A stretch of DNA of 64,000 nucleotides. Origin: Polyporus tsugae (lineage: Eukaryota > Basidiomycota > Agaricomycetes > Polyporales > Polyporaceae). Under the pieces are notes generated by a model, which made no database searches, was not told where the DNA came from, and saw nothing but the letters and a program-made list of their open reading frames with translations. Of this stretch, positions 21,500 to 33,465 are shown piece after piece (within the stretch, counting starts at the first letter, position 1; each line of letters starts with the position of its first letter). Where the stretch lies: the NCBI GenBank assembly GCA_024305745.1, contig JAHRBS010000003.1:1798001-1862000 (forward strand), written 5' to 3'. Both the position numbers and the translations under genes were made by a program.

Positions 21500-22100
21500 T
21501 GCAGAATGGCGTGGAGCTATGATCTGTGAAAAAGAAGCAAGATACTCGAAATTCCGAGACTTTCAAGCACGCAGGTGAAGAAGGAGATGGAGAGAGAGAG
21601 AGAGAGATGGGAGACGCAAATATAGTACATGAACAGACAAAGCGCAATCATCCGGGACAACGAGAGACAAAGGAGCGCAACATGACACAACACGTGGTGC
21701 GCCGCGCGTGATCCTGCAAGTTGTGCTGCTTAGACCTCGGATAATATTCATTATCTGAAACATACATAAACCACATAAATGCAAGGAAGGAGTAGTGGGC
21801 CTGAGAGGCATAAAACATGAATAAATGTATATACAAAACAGATAAGCAATGACACAGATGGCACATTTGTTAGACTTGCGCTTGGCCTGAGGGGCATAAC
21901 AGTTACAAAATTAGGCACTGCCACCCTTCTTTTTGATCTAATGGGAGTAACAAATTCTGACCCTAACCCTAAAGCTGTGCTGGAGAAGTAAGGAAATTTG
22001 TAGTTCAGTGTCTAACATTTTGTAGTCGAAGGCTTTCTGGGTCTGAATGTTTTTTCCCACGTACATTGTTAAGCATGTCATGGCATTGGCGGGAAGTGCA
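21500..22100. other. No gene seen
   Basis: AT-richer sequence with a short GA-repeat (about 21587-21608) and no coding signal on either strand. A single CCCTAACCCTAAA occurs at 21960; too short to suggest a telomere. Confidence 0.5.
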
Positions 22101-22121
22101 CCTCATTATAAACAATTGATT

Positions 22122-23867
22122 TCATTTCTCATCAATTGTAAAGTGCCGTTTGTGTGCCTCTTTAGTGGACTTTGGAGCATATTCCACAGAGAATGCATAG
22201 TTATAGTCATCTTCAGAGTCGTCTTTGGAGTCATAGTAATCCGCAGCTTGGGCGGAGAGTGCAATGTAGTTGATTTGTCCAGAACAAAGACAGCAAACTG
22301 CATGAACAAGCGGTTCATTTGAGTTATGTAAGATCCAACTCCCATCGGCCATTGCCCTCCCATTTAACAACTCCACTGACTATTAGCTCATTCAACTGGA
22401 GACAAGCATTCATGGCATGACCTCGTTCTCCGCAGCCATAGCAGGTTAGTTCACCACAATTGCCTGCAAAATTGGTTCTTTGTGGCATGTTTGGTGCAAC
22501 TGCTGCAACTCGAATGGTATGGGTGCAAGGAGGTCTAATGATAATTGTGATATATTTGTCCATTTTGAATGCTCGGCAGTAGAGTGCAGCATATGTTGGG
22601 TCATCAATTGATAGGTTTTGGAGTCAGTTGATGAGATTTTCTATGTTGCTTGACTCTACATATTGTTGGAGCTCTGGTGACTTGGATTCAAATGTGACCC
22701 TAGGTTTAGTTATTTGTGACTTACTATTTCACTTTTTGGCAAGCTTGAGAGTCTTCTGCATTCTGGCTCAATGCTTGTGATCATTATCAGATTCATCACT
22801 GGATTCGCTGCTATCCTCTGCATCTGAATCCGAGTCTGAACTGTTGATGTATGAGTCATTTCCATCTTCTAAGTCAGAGACATTAGCGTCGAAACAACTT
22901 GGACCAAATATTTGCTCAGCGGCCGTACTGAGGGTTTCAATTTTGAATGGTGCAAAAATTTGGTGAGTTGAGTCCTGGCGATAGTATTCTACCTCAAGTC
23001 TAGCTTGCAGTTGCTGAGAAATGCTTTTCCAGAATGCTTTGAGGTATTCTGTTTCAGTGATGTGGGCTTTAAGCTTTAGCCATCCTCCTATCTTCTGGAA
23101 ATCTCAGCAATAGTTATGATACTGCACGAGAGAGTTAATTGATTTTGCCCTGGACTTCTTGATGAAACTTTTGAGATCCTTTGTCTTGAATCATTTCTTT
23201 TCTCGTGTCGGTCTGCATCAAACAATGTTGTGACAGCAGTCTTTAATTTGTTCCAGTCATCGGCTTGTAATGTCTCCAGGATTTCTCGTACATCATGGCT
23301 GCAGTATTTGTGTATGTACTTGCACTTGTCCTCTTGATCAGTGACATTGTTCTGTGTAAGAAGTGCTTCATAATGCTCGAGAAATTCCTTGACACAACAT
23401 GGTTTTCTGGTAAATGTCTTTGGTGCCTTCTTTGAGCCTCGCAGAGGCATATCAGCCTTACTTTGTGTGTTACTCATGGCTGTTGTCTGTGAAATAGTTA
23501 GGGCTGGTACCGATTGGGGATGGAATACCAGTACAGTGGGTATAGGACTAGATATGAGCTGGTTGGCAGTGAGTACTGAAGTGTTTGAGATTGACGGATG
23601 GAGGACTGAGATTGTAGTTGGTTGTAGATTGTTGGATAGGCTTGAGTTTGACTGTTGGCTAGCTGTGCTTGATGTCCTAGACACAGCAAGTGAACTGGAT
23701 AAGGAGAGTAGATCTGAGGATAGGTTAGATACTGATATTGAGGGTGTCGATGACTCCAATGTTGAGTCAGTGCTTGAGAGAGTTGGTGGTGTGTTGTCTG
23801 GTGATCTGCCCACCGAACTTGATGCAGTTGGTGGCAGGTTGGACAGATGTGGGTAGAGTAGTAACAA
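22122..23867 (-). pseudogene. Decayed Gag of gypsy element G
   Basis: A Ser/Thr-rich leader is followed by MPLRGSKKAPKTFTRKPCCV (about 23450), a helical capsid-like part (CKYIHKYCSHDVREILETLQ, DWNKLKTAVTTLFDADRHEK) and an acidic linker (SDSDSDAEDSSESSDE at about 22800). A canonical CCHC knuckle CYGCGERGHAMNAC lies at 22432. At least four TGA stops (for example YHNYC*DFQK at about 23106) and frame breaks lie in otherwise alignable sequence. Most could be CGA-to-TGA changes. The order is Gag of a Ty3/gypsy element; pol has been lost on the left. Family membership is from memory of similar Agaricomycete Gag proteins. Confidence 0.65.
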
Positions 23868-24046
23868 GGTTCAAAACCCTTGCCACTACCCCTCGCGGTG
23901 GGCTCTAATTTGACATGTGTAGAAGTTATCTACTGTAAATTCAGTAACAACCATCTGAGGTAATCGGACCTGATCGAGGTCAGAAGTCGGCTGAGTTGTT
24001 CGTTGTAGTGAAGGGTAAAGGTTGGTGTATAAGATGACTTGACTAT

Positions 24047-25014
24047 TGTAGACCCCGTGTGGGTCAAACGTGAACTTGATGATGTGAGACTCCGTATAAG
24101 TCCTTGAACTTGATAATGTTAAACTCGGTATGAGTCAATGATACTGATGATGATGGAGAGTAAGTCTGTCGGAAATAAGCGTGGATAACAGAGTAGACGT
24201 AAGCAGATAGTGATGATTACAACAACACTAGTTACAAGCTGTGCTTGATAACTAAGATACTTGAGGGAATCACGCTTAGACAGATACTGGGGGGAAGTTG
24301 ATTGTCATTTGGGGCTTGGCTCGTGGCCTTATATACTAGTGGGCTATTGGGACCAAACATATACAAACATACTGAAACCCTATTGTTCTAAGAATAAACA
24401 ATAGGAAAGAGAACAATGTGTTGAAGTCGGTGCTGTAGCGCGTGCTCCTTTGACCGTGCCAAGTCCTGCTTCGCACCATACATACTACATACTGTACCCT
24501 ACCCTCTGGTATTTCCCACATCACTAGATTCCCCGTTCTCATAGAGATATACCATACTCTTACTCAATGACTCGGTTTAGTGTAGATCTGATCCCCTCTC
24601 TAGAGTGGGCTCTACCTTAGGCATTTCTCGTCCTTTTGGCGCCAGAATGGTGCCAGTTCTCGTAGGATCATGTAAGCTACCTAGCACGTGCTCAGTGTGC
24701 TGTCACCTCGCTTCTGTCGAGCTCTGTTGTCCTTAGACTTCTTAGAGCTCGACTTAGGTGAGTAGTTTAGCTTCCTGTTAATGATAGACTTCTTAGAGCT
24801 CGACTTAGGCCATTGTGACCACTCTGAGGCACACTGCAGCTAACACAATGAACTCATACAATAGCTACATAGTACAATAGCTCTCGCACAATTAGTATGG
24901 GTCATGTCGTGAACGCATTACAAACTACATATATAGTACCAGCCAAGTGTCAAGCCAAGCTTGATATTGCGCCCTTTTGGTGTAGCTGATTCAGCGGCTG
25001 GTCTGCTCCTAACA
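24047..25014 (-). repeat. Probable 5' LTR of element G, interrupted by a solo C LTR
   Basis: The minus strand runs from TGTTAGGAGCAG (25014) to GGGGTCTACA (24047), with TATATAAGG at about 24332-24340. Without the C insertion it would be about 536 bp. It lies upstream of the G gag in the right orientation. No second copy exists in the window, so the ends are inferred. It is also rich in ACAAT/ATTGT motifs, like the family-A U3. Confidence 0.4.
24419..24845 (+). repeat. Solo LTR of copia family C
   Basis: TGTTGAAGTCGG...CAGCTAACA, 427 bp, flanked by a perfect 5-bp duplication CAATG (24414-24418 and 24846-24850). Includes the duplicated 24-bp block (CGACTTAGG/TTCTTAGAGCTC) near the end. Product of insertion followed by LTR-LTR recombination. 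Confidence 0.93.
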
Positions 25015-25070
25015 GGTGAGTCATGAGAGGCATTCCCACATACAATAGGGAATGCACAATAACTGGGTGC

Positions 25071-25516
25071 TGTCATGAACGTTCCATTTGGCGCCTGTTA
25101 CCAGTGCCTTAGTTTCCTTTTCCAGATGAACTACTTCTCACGTCATACTTATTGTTCTCTGTTGCATTGTATCTCGTCCTTTTTTCTTTAGCACAATAGC
25201 TCCTTATTGTCTGTCGTCGCTATTGTTCCATTCCCATTGTTCGCCCGTGTCCATAGTTACCTATTGTCCCCAGGTTCTCATTGTCCTCTATACGTATATA
25301 AGGACCTGTACTTCGCTGCCTGGAGACCTCAGTTTTGACCTCTTGCCTCCAGGTAAGCCTTGCTGTATTTCGCTCGTAGACACCTACTTACTCAATACAT
25401 CTTGTCTCCAGCCCTGACCATTGAGCCTTGCTCCACTCTTGCTGCACAAGTGCTCATTGATGCCCTTGCTCGTCTTGTAAGTCTCCCTGGTCTCTACTCG
25501 ATGGCCAGTTATAACA
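25071..25516 (+). repeat. Isolated LTR of family A (subtype I)
   Basis: TGTCATGAACG...CAGTTATAACA, 446 bp, with ATTGT array and TATATAAGG. No internal sequence on either side; flanks GGTGC and GTATG do not form a duplication. Confidence 0.9.
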
Positions 25517-25799
25517 GTATGTAGCGACTATCGGCTTGACGACAAGCTGCCATATCTGGTCACCTTGGTCTCCTGTATACGTCATGACGTACATTGTCTC
25601 CGAGTTGACAGTAGCACGCACTGCCCATAACTTAATCGCCTGCAGTACATTTGGTGTAAGAAGGTAGTGCGGTGAGCGACAGTCCAGATCTCAGCAGTCT
25701 TGCACGGCATCAGGAAGGTTGCCCTCCTGGAATTTCTTCCAATCCGTACTCAACATGGTGTGGACCCAAGCTCCATACGTGCGGTGAAAATACATCCCC

Positions 25800-27419
25800 C
25801 TATAACACACCTATGTGACATCTGTGCAGGTGACCATAACAATGCAAAGTGTTTACATTACCGAAAGTTTCCAGCGTTTTTGTCATGGTCTTGATCTGTT
25901 TTTGCACGATTGGTGCATCGTAGTCTACGGTGGGAAGTGTCCGGATCAATGAATGCAGACTGAACTGTTCTTGGAGGTATGTAGGTGTGAATGTGATGCA
26001 GAATGTGGAAACAGGGGCACCGAATTTTTGGCATATGTCCTCTGCTTCAAAATACTGTGTGATGGCCATTGTGTCGCCTTGCCGTTGGTCGCTAACTGAC
26101 TGTAATTGGTCCACTTCCTACGTGTTATCGACAGGCATCCGTGCTCGAACGTAGGTTTGTTCTGTCCAAACATCCCAGGCATTGAAATACTCATTGTAGT
26201 ACCGCATCTTTGGAGAGGTCATGTTCCAGACTGCTCTCTGGGACCTGCGAGGGATGGGGATGCGATAATCAAGCATCTTCCACTTCATTGGCACGTCCGG
26301 GAAAGCAAGCCACATAGGAATCCAGATATACACAAGGGCTTGTGGTTCAGGGAGGTTGTCAGGGTTGTGGTGTTCGAGCTGTTGCTGTCGACAACGTCGA
26401 GTGTCTGGTGGATCACAGTGGGGATGAGGATGATAAGTTTTTGAGCGTAGGATGAACTGGTCGCGCAGTTCTCCAGGATGTTGGAATGGACCGGCAGGGG
26501 GGTCTCCATCCTCCACCACGGTGAACATGTTGGGCTGAACATGCCATTCCCCGTTCCGCCAGAAGTTGTAAACATTTGGGAACTGGCATGGAGGTTTGGA
26601 CAGGCGAGCTCGATTCCGATCTGTGCCTTGCAGGGTGTATGACTTGAGCCAGTCAAGACAATCGCACCACTTTCCCTCATACTCCTTGTTCTTCCATGCA
26701 AATAAAACAGGGATATTCGCCTTTTCTAACATCAAGGCGAGCATTGGCCACATGCATGCATCAAAGTCGAAGAATGCGCCAATGCGTAGATCCATCAAAA
26801 AGTCTGTAATGATGGAGTTGTTCAGGGCATTGACCCAGGACTGAGGGACGTTGTGGTTGATGAAGAAGGAGAACCATGCGGGAAGTTGTTCTGAGGGACT
26901 TGACCATGGAGCCCACAATGCCACCGCCAGTGAACATCATGCTGCAAGCACCATTAATGCCTCTTGTGAATGCTCAATGGCTGAATGCGCATGCTCCTTG
27001 TACTTGTAGAGCCGACGGTAACCGCATTCTTCTGGTGTCTTTCAGAATGGAGACACATTGACCTCCTGCACAAGTCTGCCATTTTCCAGAGATATCAGGA
27101 GGTTGGCGACATGTCCCAAGCCTTTCTTGAGCAGAACCCAGGAATCCCGGGCTTCCGCCGTCATTCCCCAGCCTTTGGCAAATTGGTGGGGTGTAAGGAT
27201 GTTGTCACTGGGAAATAGGCAGGCCAATAGAGGGTCTGTTGGGGTAGGATTGTGGAGGAGGAATGCAGCTTCTGGGAGCTCTCGGAAGGAGTATTGCGGC
27301 TTAAGGAGCTTGCGATACCACTTATTCTCGATGATATTGGGGTCTGGGCCCATCGGTACAGAGACTTCAGGACCGAGGTTCACGACAGTGTAGACTTTCA
27401 GGTGCCTGTCACAAAACAC
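25800..27419 (-). pseudogene. Uncharacterised fungal protein, single frame with three stops
   Basis: One minus-strand frame reads through 540 codons, broken only by TGA at about 27042, TGA at about 26943 and TAG at 26118. Recognisable stretches include WYRKLLKPQYSFRELPEAAFLL, PHQFAKGWGMTAEARDSW, FDFDACMWPMLALMLEKANIP and TDFLMDLRIGAFF. It resembles an uncharacterised protein family that I recall as expanded in Agaricomycetes; no function is known to me. The lack of frameshifts and the three single-base stops indicate recent inactivation. It lies between an isolated A LTR and transposon-free AT-rich sequence. Confidence 0.6.
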
Positions 27420-27748
27420 CTGTAATGATCGTTTTCTGGAGATTTTTTAGCACCGTGTGCAAACATTTGACCGTCCGATACAACATACCAGTCTAACGAG
27501 GACATCGCAAATAATTCTATGGAGTATGACAATGGCTTAACCTATGTTAAAGAGTTTTCCCATACATTGATGAGCAATAATCACTACAACATTGATCAAC
27601 AATCTTAAACTTACAGATGGAGCACAATCGAGCACTCTGACTGTGCAAGTTCATATGGGGGAGGGTGGATTATTGGATGATAGCTGAACTCAGAGACTCA
27701 GGGCAGTATGGTATGAAATTTGGTGATAGGGTAGGGAGGAGATGGGCT

Positions 27749-27773
27749 CTATAGAACGTATAATGTTCTGTAG
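27749..27773. repeat. Palindrome copy 1
   Basis: Half-sites CTATAGAACGT and AATGTTCTGTAG around an AT centre, imperfect. Same motif as 28949-28973. Confidence 0.6.
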
Positions 27774-28948
27774 GCTCGGGTTGTTTGGTTTATGTTGCAG
27801 GATGGAGTTGTTATAATTGCAGGAGTCGAGGTGCCTTTGGTGAATATTGTGTTACCAATGTGATGTCACTGTGCAATCACGTGTTTTACACGCTGAGGCG
27901 TGATGGCCAGATTTTATGTGTGAATCACACATATACTAATACATTGTCATGCTAGTTTATAAATGTCACTCCAATCACACTGCGTAAAGCGCCAGATTAC
28001 GAGTTTTGAGAATCAGCGCAGGATCCAGAGATTCCCAATGGGTTCCTTGTGAATCCTAGCCAGATTCCTTGGGTTCAGGAAATTTAAAGTTAATGACTAC
28101 TTTCCCTATACATTCTGGGCAGATTCCCACTGAGATACCCAAGACATTCCACACCTCCCACAATCTAGAGGCTACAGTGATATCAATTCTGGGGGCTATT
28201 CGGAAATTCAATAATATTACCCTGGGTGCTCATATATCCAGTTCAAATATTTGTCCCTCAATTGACTCATATTTGCTGCTCTAGGCTGGGAGCCACACTC
28301 TCGAGCAACAAGGAGAGTTAAAGCCAGTATATTACCCATATATGTACAAGTATATTGATTTACACTACACCGAGAACCCACAGCAGAAAAGGGAATCTTA
28401 CCTGCAGAGTCCCCAGGAAGATGCACCCAGGCAGCGTATTTGGGGTTGAACATTGAAGAACAGCGGGGATTTGTGATGAAGGAGGCCTGTATTGTCATCA
28501 GGCAATGCTGAGAGGCTAGGTGCTTGGTATACGTACCTTTGCTATGTGCATATACCCATCAGACACCTATTCAGTACCCTCGTAAGCGATATAAGCACTC
28601 CGGATTGACATTACAACTGACCGATGGCTGCATATACTGCTCAATATTGCTGAAAAATGTGTCTGAAGCTACGTTAGCAGGTCCATCGCGGAAGATGACA
28701 GCGAGTGTACCAGATGTGCTCTAATGCACATTGCCAATGATCCGTGCGCCTGCTGCCGGCTACCTAAAGGGACATCATAGGTAGGACAGATCATGCGAGT
28801 GGCTCCGTGGTTCCATCTTGATGTTTACATCCTCCTCATCCTTGGGCTGGGTACACAGAGAATGTCGAGATGAAGAAGTGGCCCAGGGGCTTAGGTGCAG
28901 GGACATCTTTAGATAAGAACAGCGGTGGCAGTGAGTGTGTCGGGCACA

Positions 28949-28973
28949 CTATAGAACATATAATGTTCTATAG
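28949..28973. repeat. Palindrome copy 2
   Basis: Half-sites CTATAGAACAT and AATGTTCTATAG around an AT centre, almost perfect dyad. 1.2 kb from copy 1, with no similarity in the flanks. Confidence 0.6.
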
Positions 28974-29420
28974 GTGGAAGCCGGGATGGATGGGCGACGG
29001 TGATGGCGATAAAGGAAGTGGGTGGAAGGCCCAGGATTTGCATCATCACGGTCACATGCGCGGATGTCACTTCTCTTATTCTCGGTGTAACGTCAGGTGT
29101 TTGGCGCACGGTGATTACAATTCGAAAATGGTCAATGTATTTGAGGATATGCTAGCGACGTCTCGCCCGCTATGCGGGCAAAGCTTTCAGGACCATTTTC
29201 ATCAATGTCCCCCTATAACAATTGTATAGAAGGAGGCCAGGTCAGTCTTTAGGCGCGGGGAGCGGGGGCCGAATGCAGATATCACTGTGAGCACTTATAT
29301 GATACTGCCACAGTGCCTTCAGCCTGGGACTTGGACTTCATCCTGCCACCTTCGTCTCCTCATTCTCGCTCTCCTTTTTACCATTCCCAATTGTCGTGCC
29401 TCAGCACTGCCAGCAGGCCG

Positions 29421-29430
29421 TTATACGTCC
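29421..29430 (+). promoter_or_regulatory. Upstream box of the split gene (paralogue 1)
   Basis: TTATACGTCC, 118 bp before the candidate ATG at 29548. The identical box precedes paralogue 3 at 42110-42119, and a variant (TTATACATCT) precedes paralogue 2 at 41831-41840 (minus). Shared position points to a core promoter. Confidence 0.5.
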
Positions 29431-29922
29431 TACAGTGCGCATTATGTTTGTCTATGTCTCATCTTCACTTATTCCAGTTTTGACATCCCTTTCAGTCCAG
29501 CAGAACATCAACCGCATTCCCATAGTACTACAACCCACTACTCGCAGATGTCATCTCCCGACTGTAATTCATTTCCTGTTTTATAGGTGCACAGATAATA
29601 ATATTCTCTAGGTCACATCAACACCGGTATTATGGCGGAGAGGGAACCCCATCACTGCTCCTTCTGCCTCTTGCGAATCCACCAGTGACCAAAGTCATGA
29701 GGAGGCCCCCTCTCACAACATACTCCATCGCATCGCATACATCAACAATACGCTCATGCTCAACAACTTCAAGCAAGCTGCTGTTCATCAGTTGAGGGAA
29801 AGATGGGCCCATCACGAACATCTTGGAAAGTCTGGTGAGGCGGTCGTGCTCCCTCCCAATCTCGACTGCAGAAGATATCCTGCTGGTATATGTTACAACT
29901 GGCCGTCGAGTAAGGACCAGGG

Positions 29923-30349
29923 TGTTAGCTGCAGTGCGCCTGAGAGCGGTCACAATGGCCTAAGTCGAGCTCTAAGAAGTCTTTCATTAACAGGAAACTA
30001 AAGTACTCACCTAAGTCGAGCTCTAAGAAGTCTAAGGACAACAGAGCTCGACAGAGGCGAGGTGACAGCGCACTGAGCACGTGCTAGGTAGCTTACATGA
30101 TCCTACGAGAACTGGCGCCATTCTGGCGCCGAAAGGACGAGAAATGCCTAAGGTAGAGCCCACTCTAGAGAGGGGATCAGATCTACACTAAACCGAGTCA
30201 TTGAGTAAGAGTATGGTATATCTCTATGAGAACACAGAATCTAGTGATGTGGGAAATACCAGAGGGTAGGGTACAGTATGTAGTATGTATGGTACAAAGC
30301 GGGACTTGGCGGGGTCAAAGGAGCGCACACTACAGCGCCGACTTCAACA
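29923..30349 (-). repeat. 3' LTR of C-2
   Basis: TGTTAGCTGCAG...CTTCAACA on the plus strand. The adjoining CTCCCCCCTGACT is the polypurine tract in reverse. Confidence 0.93.
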
Positions 30350-30626
30350 CTCCCCCCTGACTAGTCAAGTCCCCAATCCAAGCATCTTCACCATCTCAAG
30401 CACCTTTGGCCTGGGCAGTGACTTGGTGAGGATGTCAGCTGGCATGTGTGAGGTGTGCAGATGGACCACCTCAATGCGACCCTTGGCCACCTCATCTTGC
30501 AGCCAGTGGAAGCGCAGACCAAGGTGCTTCATCTGCCCATGGTGCTCAGGGTTCTTCGCCACAGACAGTGCAGACAGGTTGTCAATGCGAAGCTTGGAGG
30601 CACAGGAAACATCAAACCCAAACTCT
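30350..30626 (-). pseudogene. C-2 RNase H C-terminus
   Basis: Matches the end of the C-1 polyprotein: LRIDNLSALSVAKNPEHHGQ, LPRPKVLEMVKMLGLGT. Cut at 30626 by the inverted LTR just after FGFDVS. Confidence 0.85.
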
Positions 30627-31053
30627 TGTTGAAGTCGGTGCTGTAGCGCGCGCTCCTTTAACCGCGCCAAGTCCTGCTTTGTACCATACATACTACATAC
30701 TGTACCCTACCCTCTGGTAGTTTCCACATCGCTAGATTCTGTGTTCTCATAGAGATATACCATACTCTTACTCAATGACTCGGGTTAGTGTAGATCTGAT
30801 CCCCTCTCTAGAGTGGGCTCTACCTTAGGCATTTCTCGTCCTTTCGGCGCCAGAATGGCGCCAGTTCTCGTAGGATCATGTAAGCTACCTAGCACGTGCT
30901 CAGTGCGCTGTCACCTTGCCTCTGTCGAGCTCTGTTGTCCTTAGACTTCTTAGAGCTCGACTTAGGTGAGTACTTTAGTTCCCTGTTAATGATAGACTTC
31001 TTAGAGCTCGACTTAGGCCATTGTGACTGCTCTGAGGCGCACTGCTTCCAACA
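30627..31053 (+). repeat. Inverted C LTR inside C-2
   Basis: TGTTGAAGTCGG...CTTCCAACA, 427 bp, opposite orientation to the host element. Flanks ACTCT and GCGTC are not a duplication, and the RT region between them is gone, so it arose by recombination or insertion plus deletion. Confidence 0.92.
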
Positions 31054-32936
31054 GCGTCTGCGTCAGAGGGCGCTCCAGGGACGTCCACATTGTCGAGGGG
31101 CAGGCCAAAGACGTTGATGAAGGGCGAGTTGCCTGAGAAGCACTGTTCGTCAAACACAGCATGCAACGAGATGATGATCTTCTTCGCAGCAGGGTCCCAG
31201 AATCGCCAGGCTTTTGTGGCCTCTGGGTAGCCAATAAAGATGCACTTCCTTGTGTGTGGCTGCAGCGCTTTGCGATCCTTCTTGCGAATAAGGACATAGG
31301 CCAGGCACCCAAAGACGCGGAAGTAGGACACATCAGGCTTGCGCCCATCGCCCTTCCAAGCGGTGTAGGGGATGCCACCATTGAGCGCAGAGGTGGGCAT
31401 GCGGTTGCGCGTGTGGACAAAGGTAGAGATGGCATGGCCCCAGAACGAAGCAGGCAGCTTGGCCTGTGCAAGGAGAGCAGTGGCACCCTCACATGTCGTC
31501 CTGTTAGCTCGCTCTGCGACACCATTCTGGTGGGGCTCGTCTGGTTCTGTGTGCTGCCTGTGGATGCCGTGTTCTGCACAGTAGTCGATGAACTCCTGGC
31601 CCATGTACTCGCCGCCCTTGTCATCCCGTGTGGCCTTGATGCGCAGGCCTAGGCAGTTCTCAGCATATGCCTTGAACGCCTTGAACGCAGCAAAGGCGTC
31701 GCTCTTGAGCTTGAGGTAAGCCATGGCCCAGAATCGCGTTGCGTCGTCGACAAAGACCATCCAGTACTGATAGCCCTCAACGGTGCGCACTGGGAGCTTG
31801 CCCTTGAGGTTGGTGTGGACCAGGGCCAGACGAACAAACCTCCTGGAGGCTAAGCGGGGGATGGGATGGCGATTGAGCTTGCCAGCAAGGCAGGGCTCGC
31901 AAATCGCATCGGGTGCACGCTGGGAACGGATCCTGAGCCCCTGGACGAGCTCCTTGCGAATTGCAGAGCGCAGATCATCTAGGTTGACGTGTGAGCAGCG
32001 CTGGTGCCAGAGTGCGAGGTCCTTGCTGCTGGTGGTCGATGCAGAGAGCGCAGTCGTCGATTGGGGGATAGTGCGACCAAGGAGGTAGCCTACGTTGTGC
32101 GCATTGACCTGGGCCTCGAAACGAAGCTCCCCCTGGTGGTAGAACAGCACAGAGGATGCGCGCAACTCGACAGTGTAGCCCTTCTCATGCGTGAGGTGGA
32201 AAACGGACAGCAGGTTGCTGGCAAGGGCAGGGACATGCAGGACGTCATGGAGCACCACAGCAGGTGGTAAAACGCCGCCCCTCTCCTCAGGCTGGAAGAC
32301 CACAGACCCTAAACCCGCCGAGTAGACGATGTGCGAGTTGGCGAGTCGAATGGGGATGGTGTGGGGCAAGTAGGAGCGAAACCAGTGGCGGTGGGGCGTT
32401 ATGTGTGCAGAAGCACCTGTGTCGGTGTTCCAGTTAGCAGCAGCGGGGGTGGAGAGCCAGGACGAGCGATCTGAGGCAGAGAGGAGGGCAGAGGCGCAAC
32501 CGGCACTCACAGCAGACTGCTGGAGTTCAACCTGCGACCCAAAGGCGGCAAAGGACATGTGAGGGGCCTCGAAGGCGTCCTTGTGGTGCTCTGAACAATG
32601 GGGGTGATGCTGAATGCGCTGGGAGGCCCTGCACTTTGCCTGTGCGCTGGCATCGTGCTTAGCGAAGCACTGGGCCTCTGAATGGTTGAGGCAACCGCAG
32701 AATGTGCAGGAGAGCATGGAGGCAAAGTGGAAGAGTCCAGGGGTCGACGATGATGCACCAGGTAGGTCTTTGTTGTGATTGGAGGTGTTGGAGTGCGTTG
32801 CAGCGGCCAGTGTCGCAGTTGAGGGGTGGTGACGTGGCACACGACGTGTAGGCACAAGGGCGAAGCGAGGGGATGAGAACTGAGTGCCGGGGCGATGAAA
32901 GTTGAACAGAGAGTCCCAGAGCCAAGAGTGTGGCAA
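31054..32936 (-). pseudogene. C-2 Gag remnant, protease and integrase
   Basis: Minus-strand frame corresponding to the N-terminal half of C-1. It shows the knuckle CTFCGCLNHSEAQC, protease NWNTDTGASAHITPH, Gag-pre-integrase HQRCSHVNLDDLRSAIRK...CEPCLAGKLNRH, and integrase FVDDATRFWAMAY, RDDKGGEYMGQEF, PHQNGVAERANR. Most of the Gag core is deleted between PRHHPST and the knuckle, compared with C-1. The first catalytic Asp of integrase reads Asn (VHTNLKGKLP), as in C-1. The frame ends in the inverted LTR. Not functional alone. Confidence 0.88.
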
Positions 32937-33038
32937 GCAGAGGGTGCAGGGATAGACTGGGAGCCAGGGAAGGCCGTAGAGCGATTGGACAGGCAGGGAT
33001 GGACGTCTTGAGGCGGTCAGAGTGCAGGGCTCATAACC

Positions 33039-33465
33039 TGTTGGCTGCAGTGAGCCTCAGAGCAGTCACAATGGCCTAAGTCGAGCTCTAAGAAGTCTTT
33101 CATTAACAGGAAACTAAAGTACTCACCTAAGTCGAGCTCTAAGAAGTCTAAGGACAACAGAGCTCGACAGAGGCGAGGTGACAGTGCACTGAGCACGTGC
33201 TAGGTAGCTTACATGATCCTACGAGAACTGGCGCCATTCTGGCGCCGAAAGGACGAGAAATGCCTAAGGTAGAGCCCACTCTAGAGAGGGGATCAGATCT
33301 ACACTAAACCGAGTCATTGAGTAAGAGTATGGTATATCTCTATGAGAACACAGAATCTAGTGATGTGGGAAATACCAGAGGGTAGGGTACAGTATGTAGT
33401 ATGTATGGTACAAAGCGGGACTTGGCGCGGTCAAACGAGCGTGCGCTACAGCACCAACTTCAACA
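33039..33465 (-). repeat. 5' LTR of C-2
   Basis: 427 bp. The minus strand ends CAGCCAACA and is followed directly by the primer site GGTTATGAGCCC. Right flank CAGGG completes the target duplication. Confidence 0.93.

Larger units (their letters stand above)
27420..29400. other. Non-coding or unrecognised, two related palindromes
   Basis: No gene model with codon or splice support was found. Short frames such as 28217-28498 (-) and 28870-29229 (+) show no motif that I recognise. Two copies of a 25-bp palindrome are annotated separately. The stretch is AT-rich and otherwise featureless. Confidence 0.4.
29923..33465 (-). mobile_element. Copia C-2, internally deleted, with an inverted LTR
   Basis: Outer LTRs 29923-30349 and 33039-33465 (427 bp each) are bracketed by CAGGG (29918-29922 and 33466-33470), so it inserted as a unit into the A-2 LTR. 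Inside, the RT and most of Gag are missing. A third LTR (30627-31053) lies in the opposite orientation at the deletion point. Confidence 0.92.

Noticed and set aside
21587..21608. GA microsatellite
   Set aside because: Short simple repeat with no context.
21960..21973. CCCTAACCCTAAA, telomere-like
   Set aside because: Only two units; similar CCAACCCTAACCC occurs in the B LTR. Too short for a telomere.
28217..28498. 93-codon minus-strand frame
   Set aside because: No motif, no splice or promoter support, and an AT-rich setting.
30285..30632. Plus-strand frame 115 codons
   Set aside because: Antisense of the copia RNase H end fused to LTR sequence.
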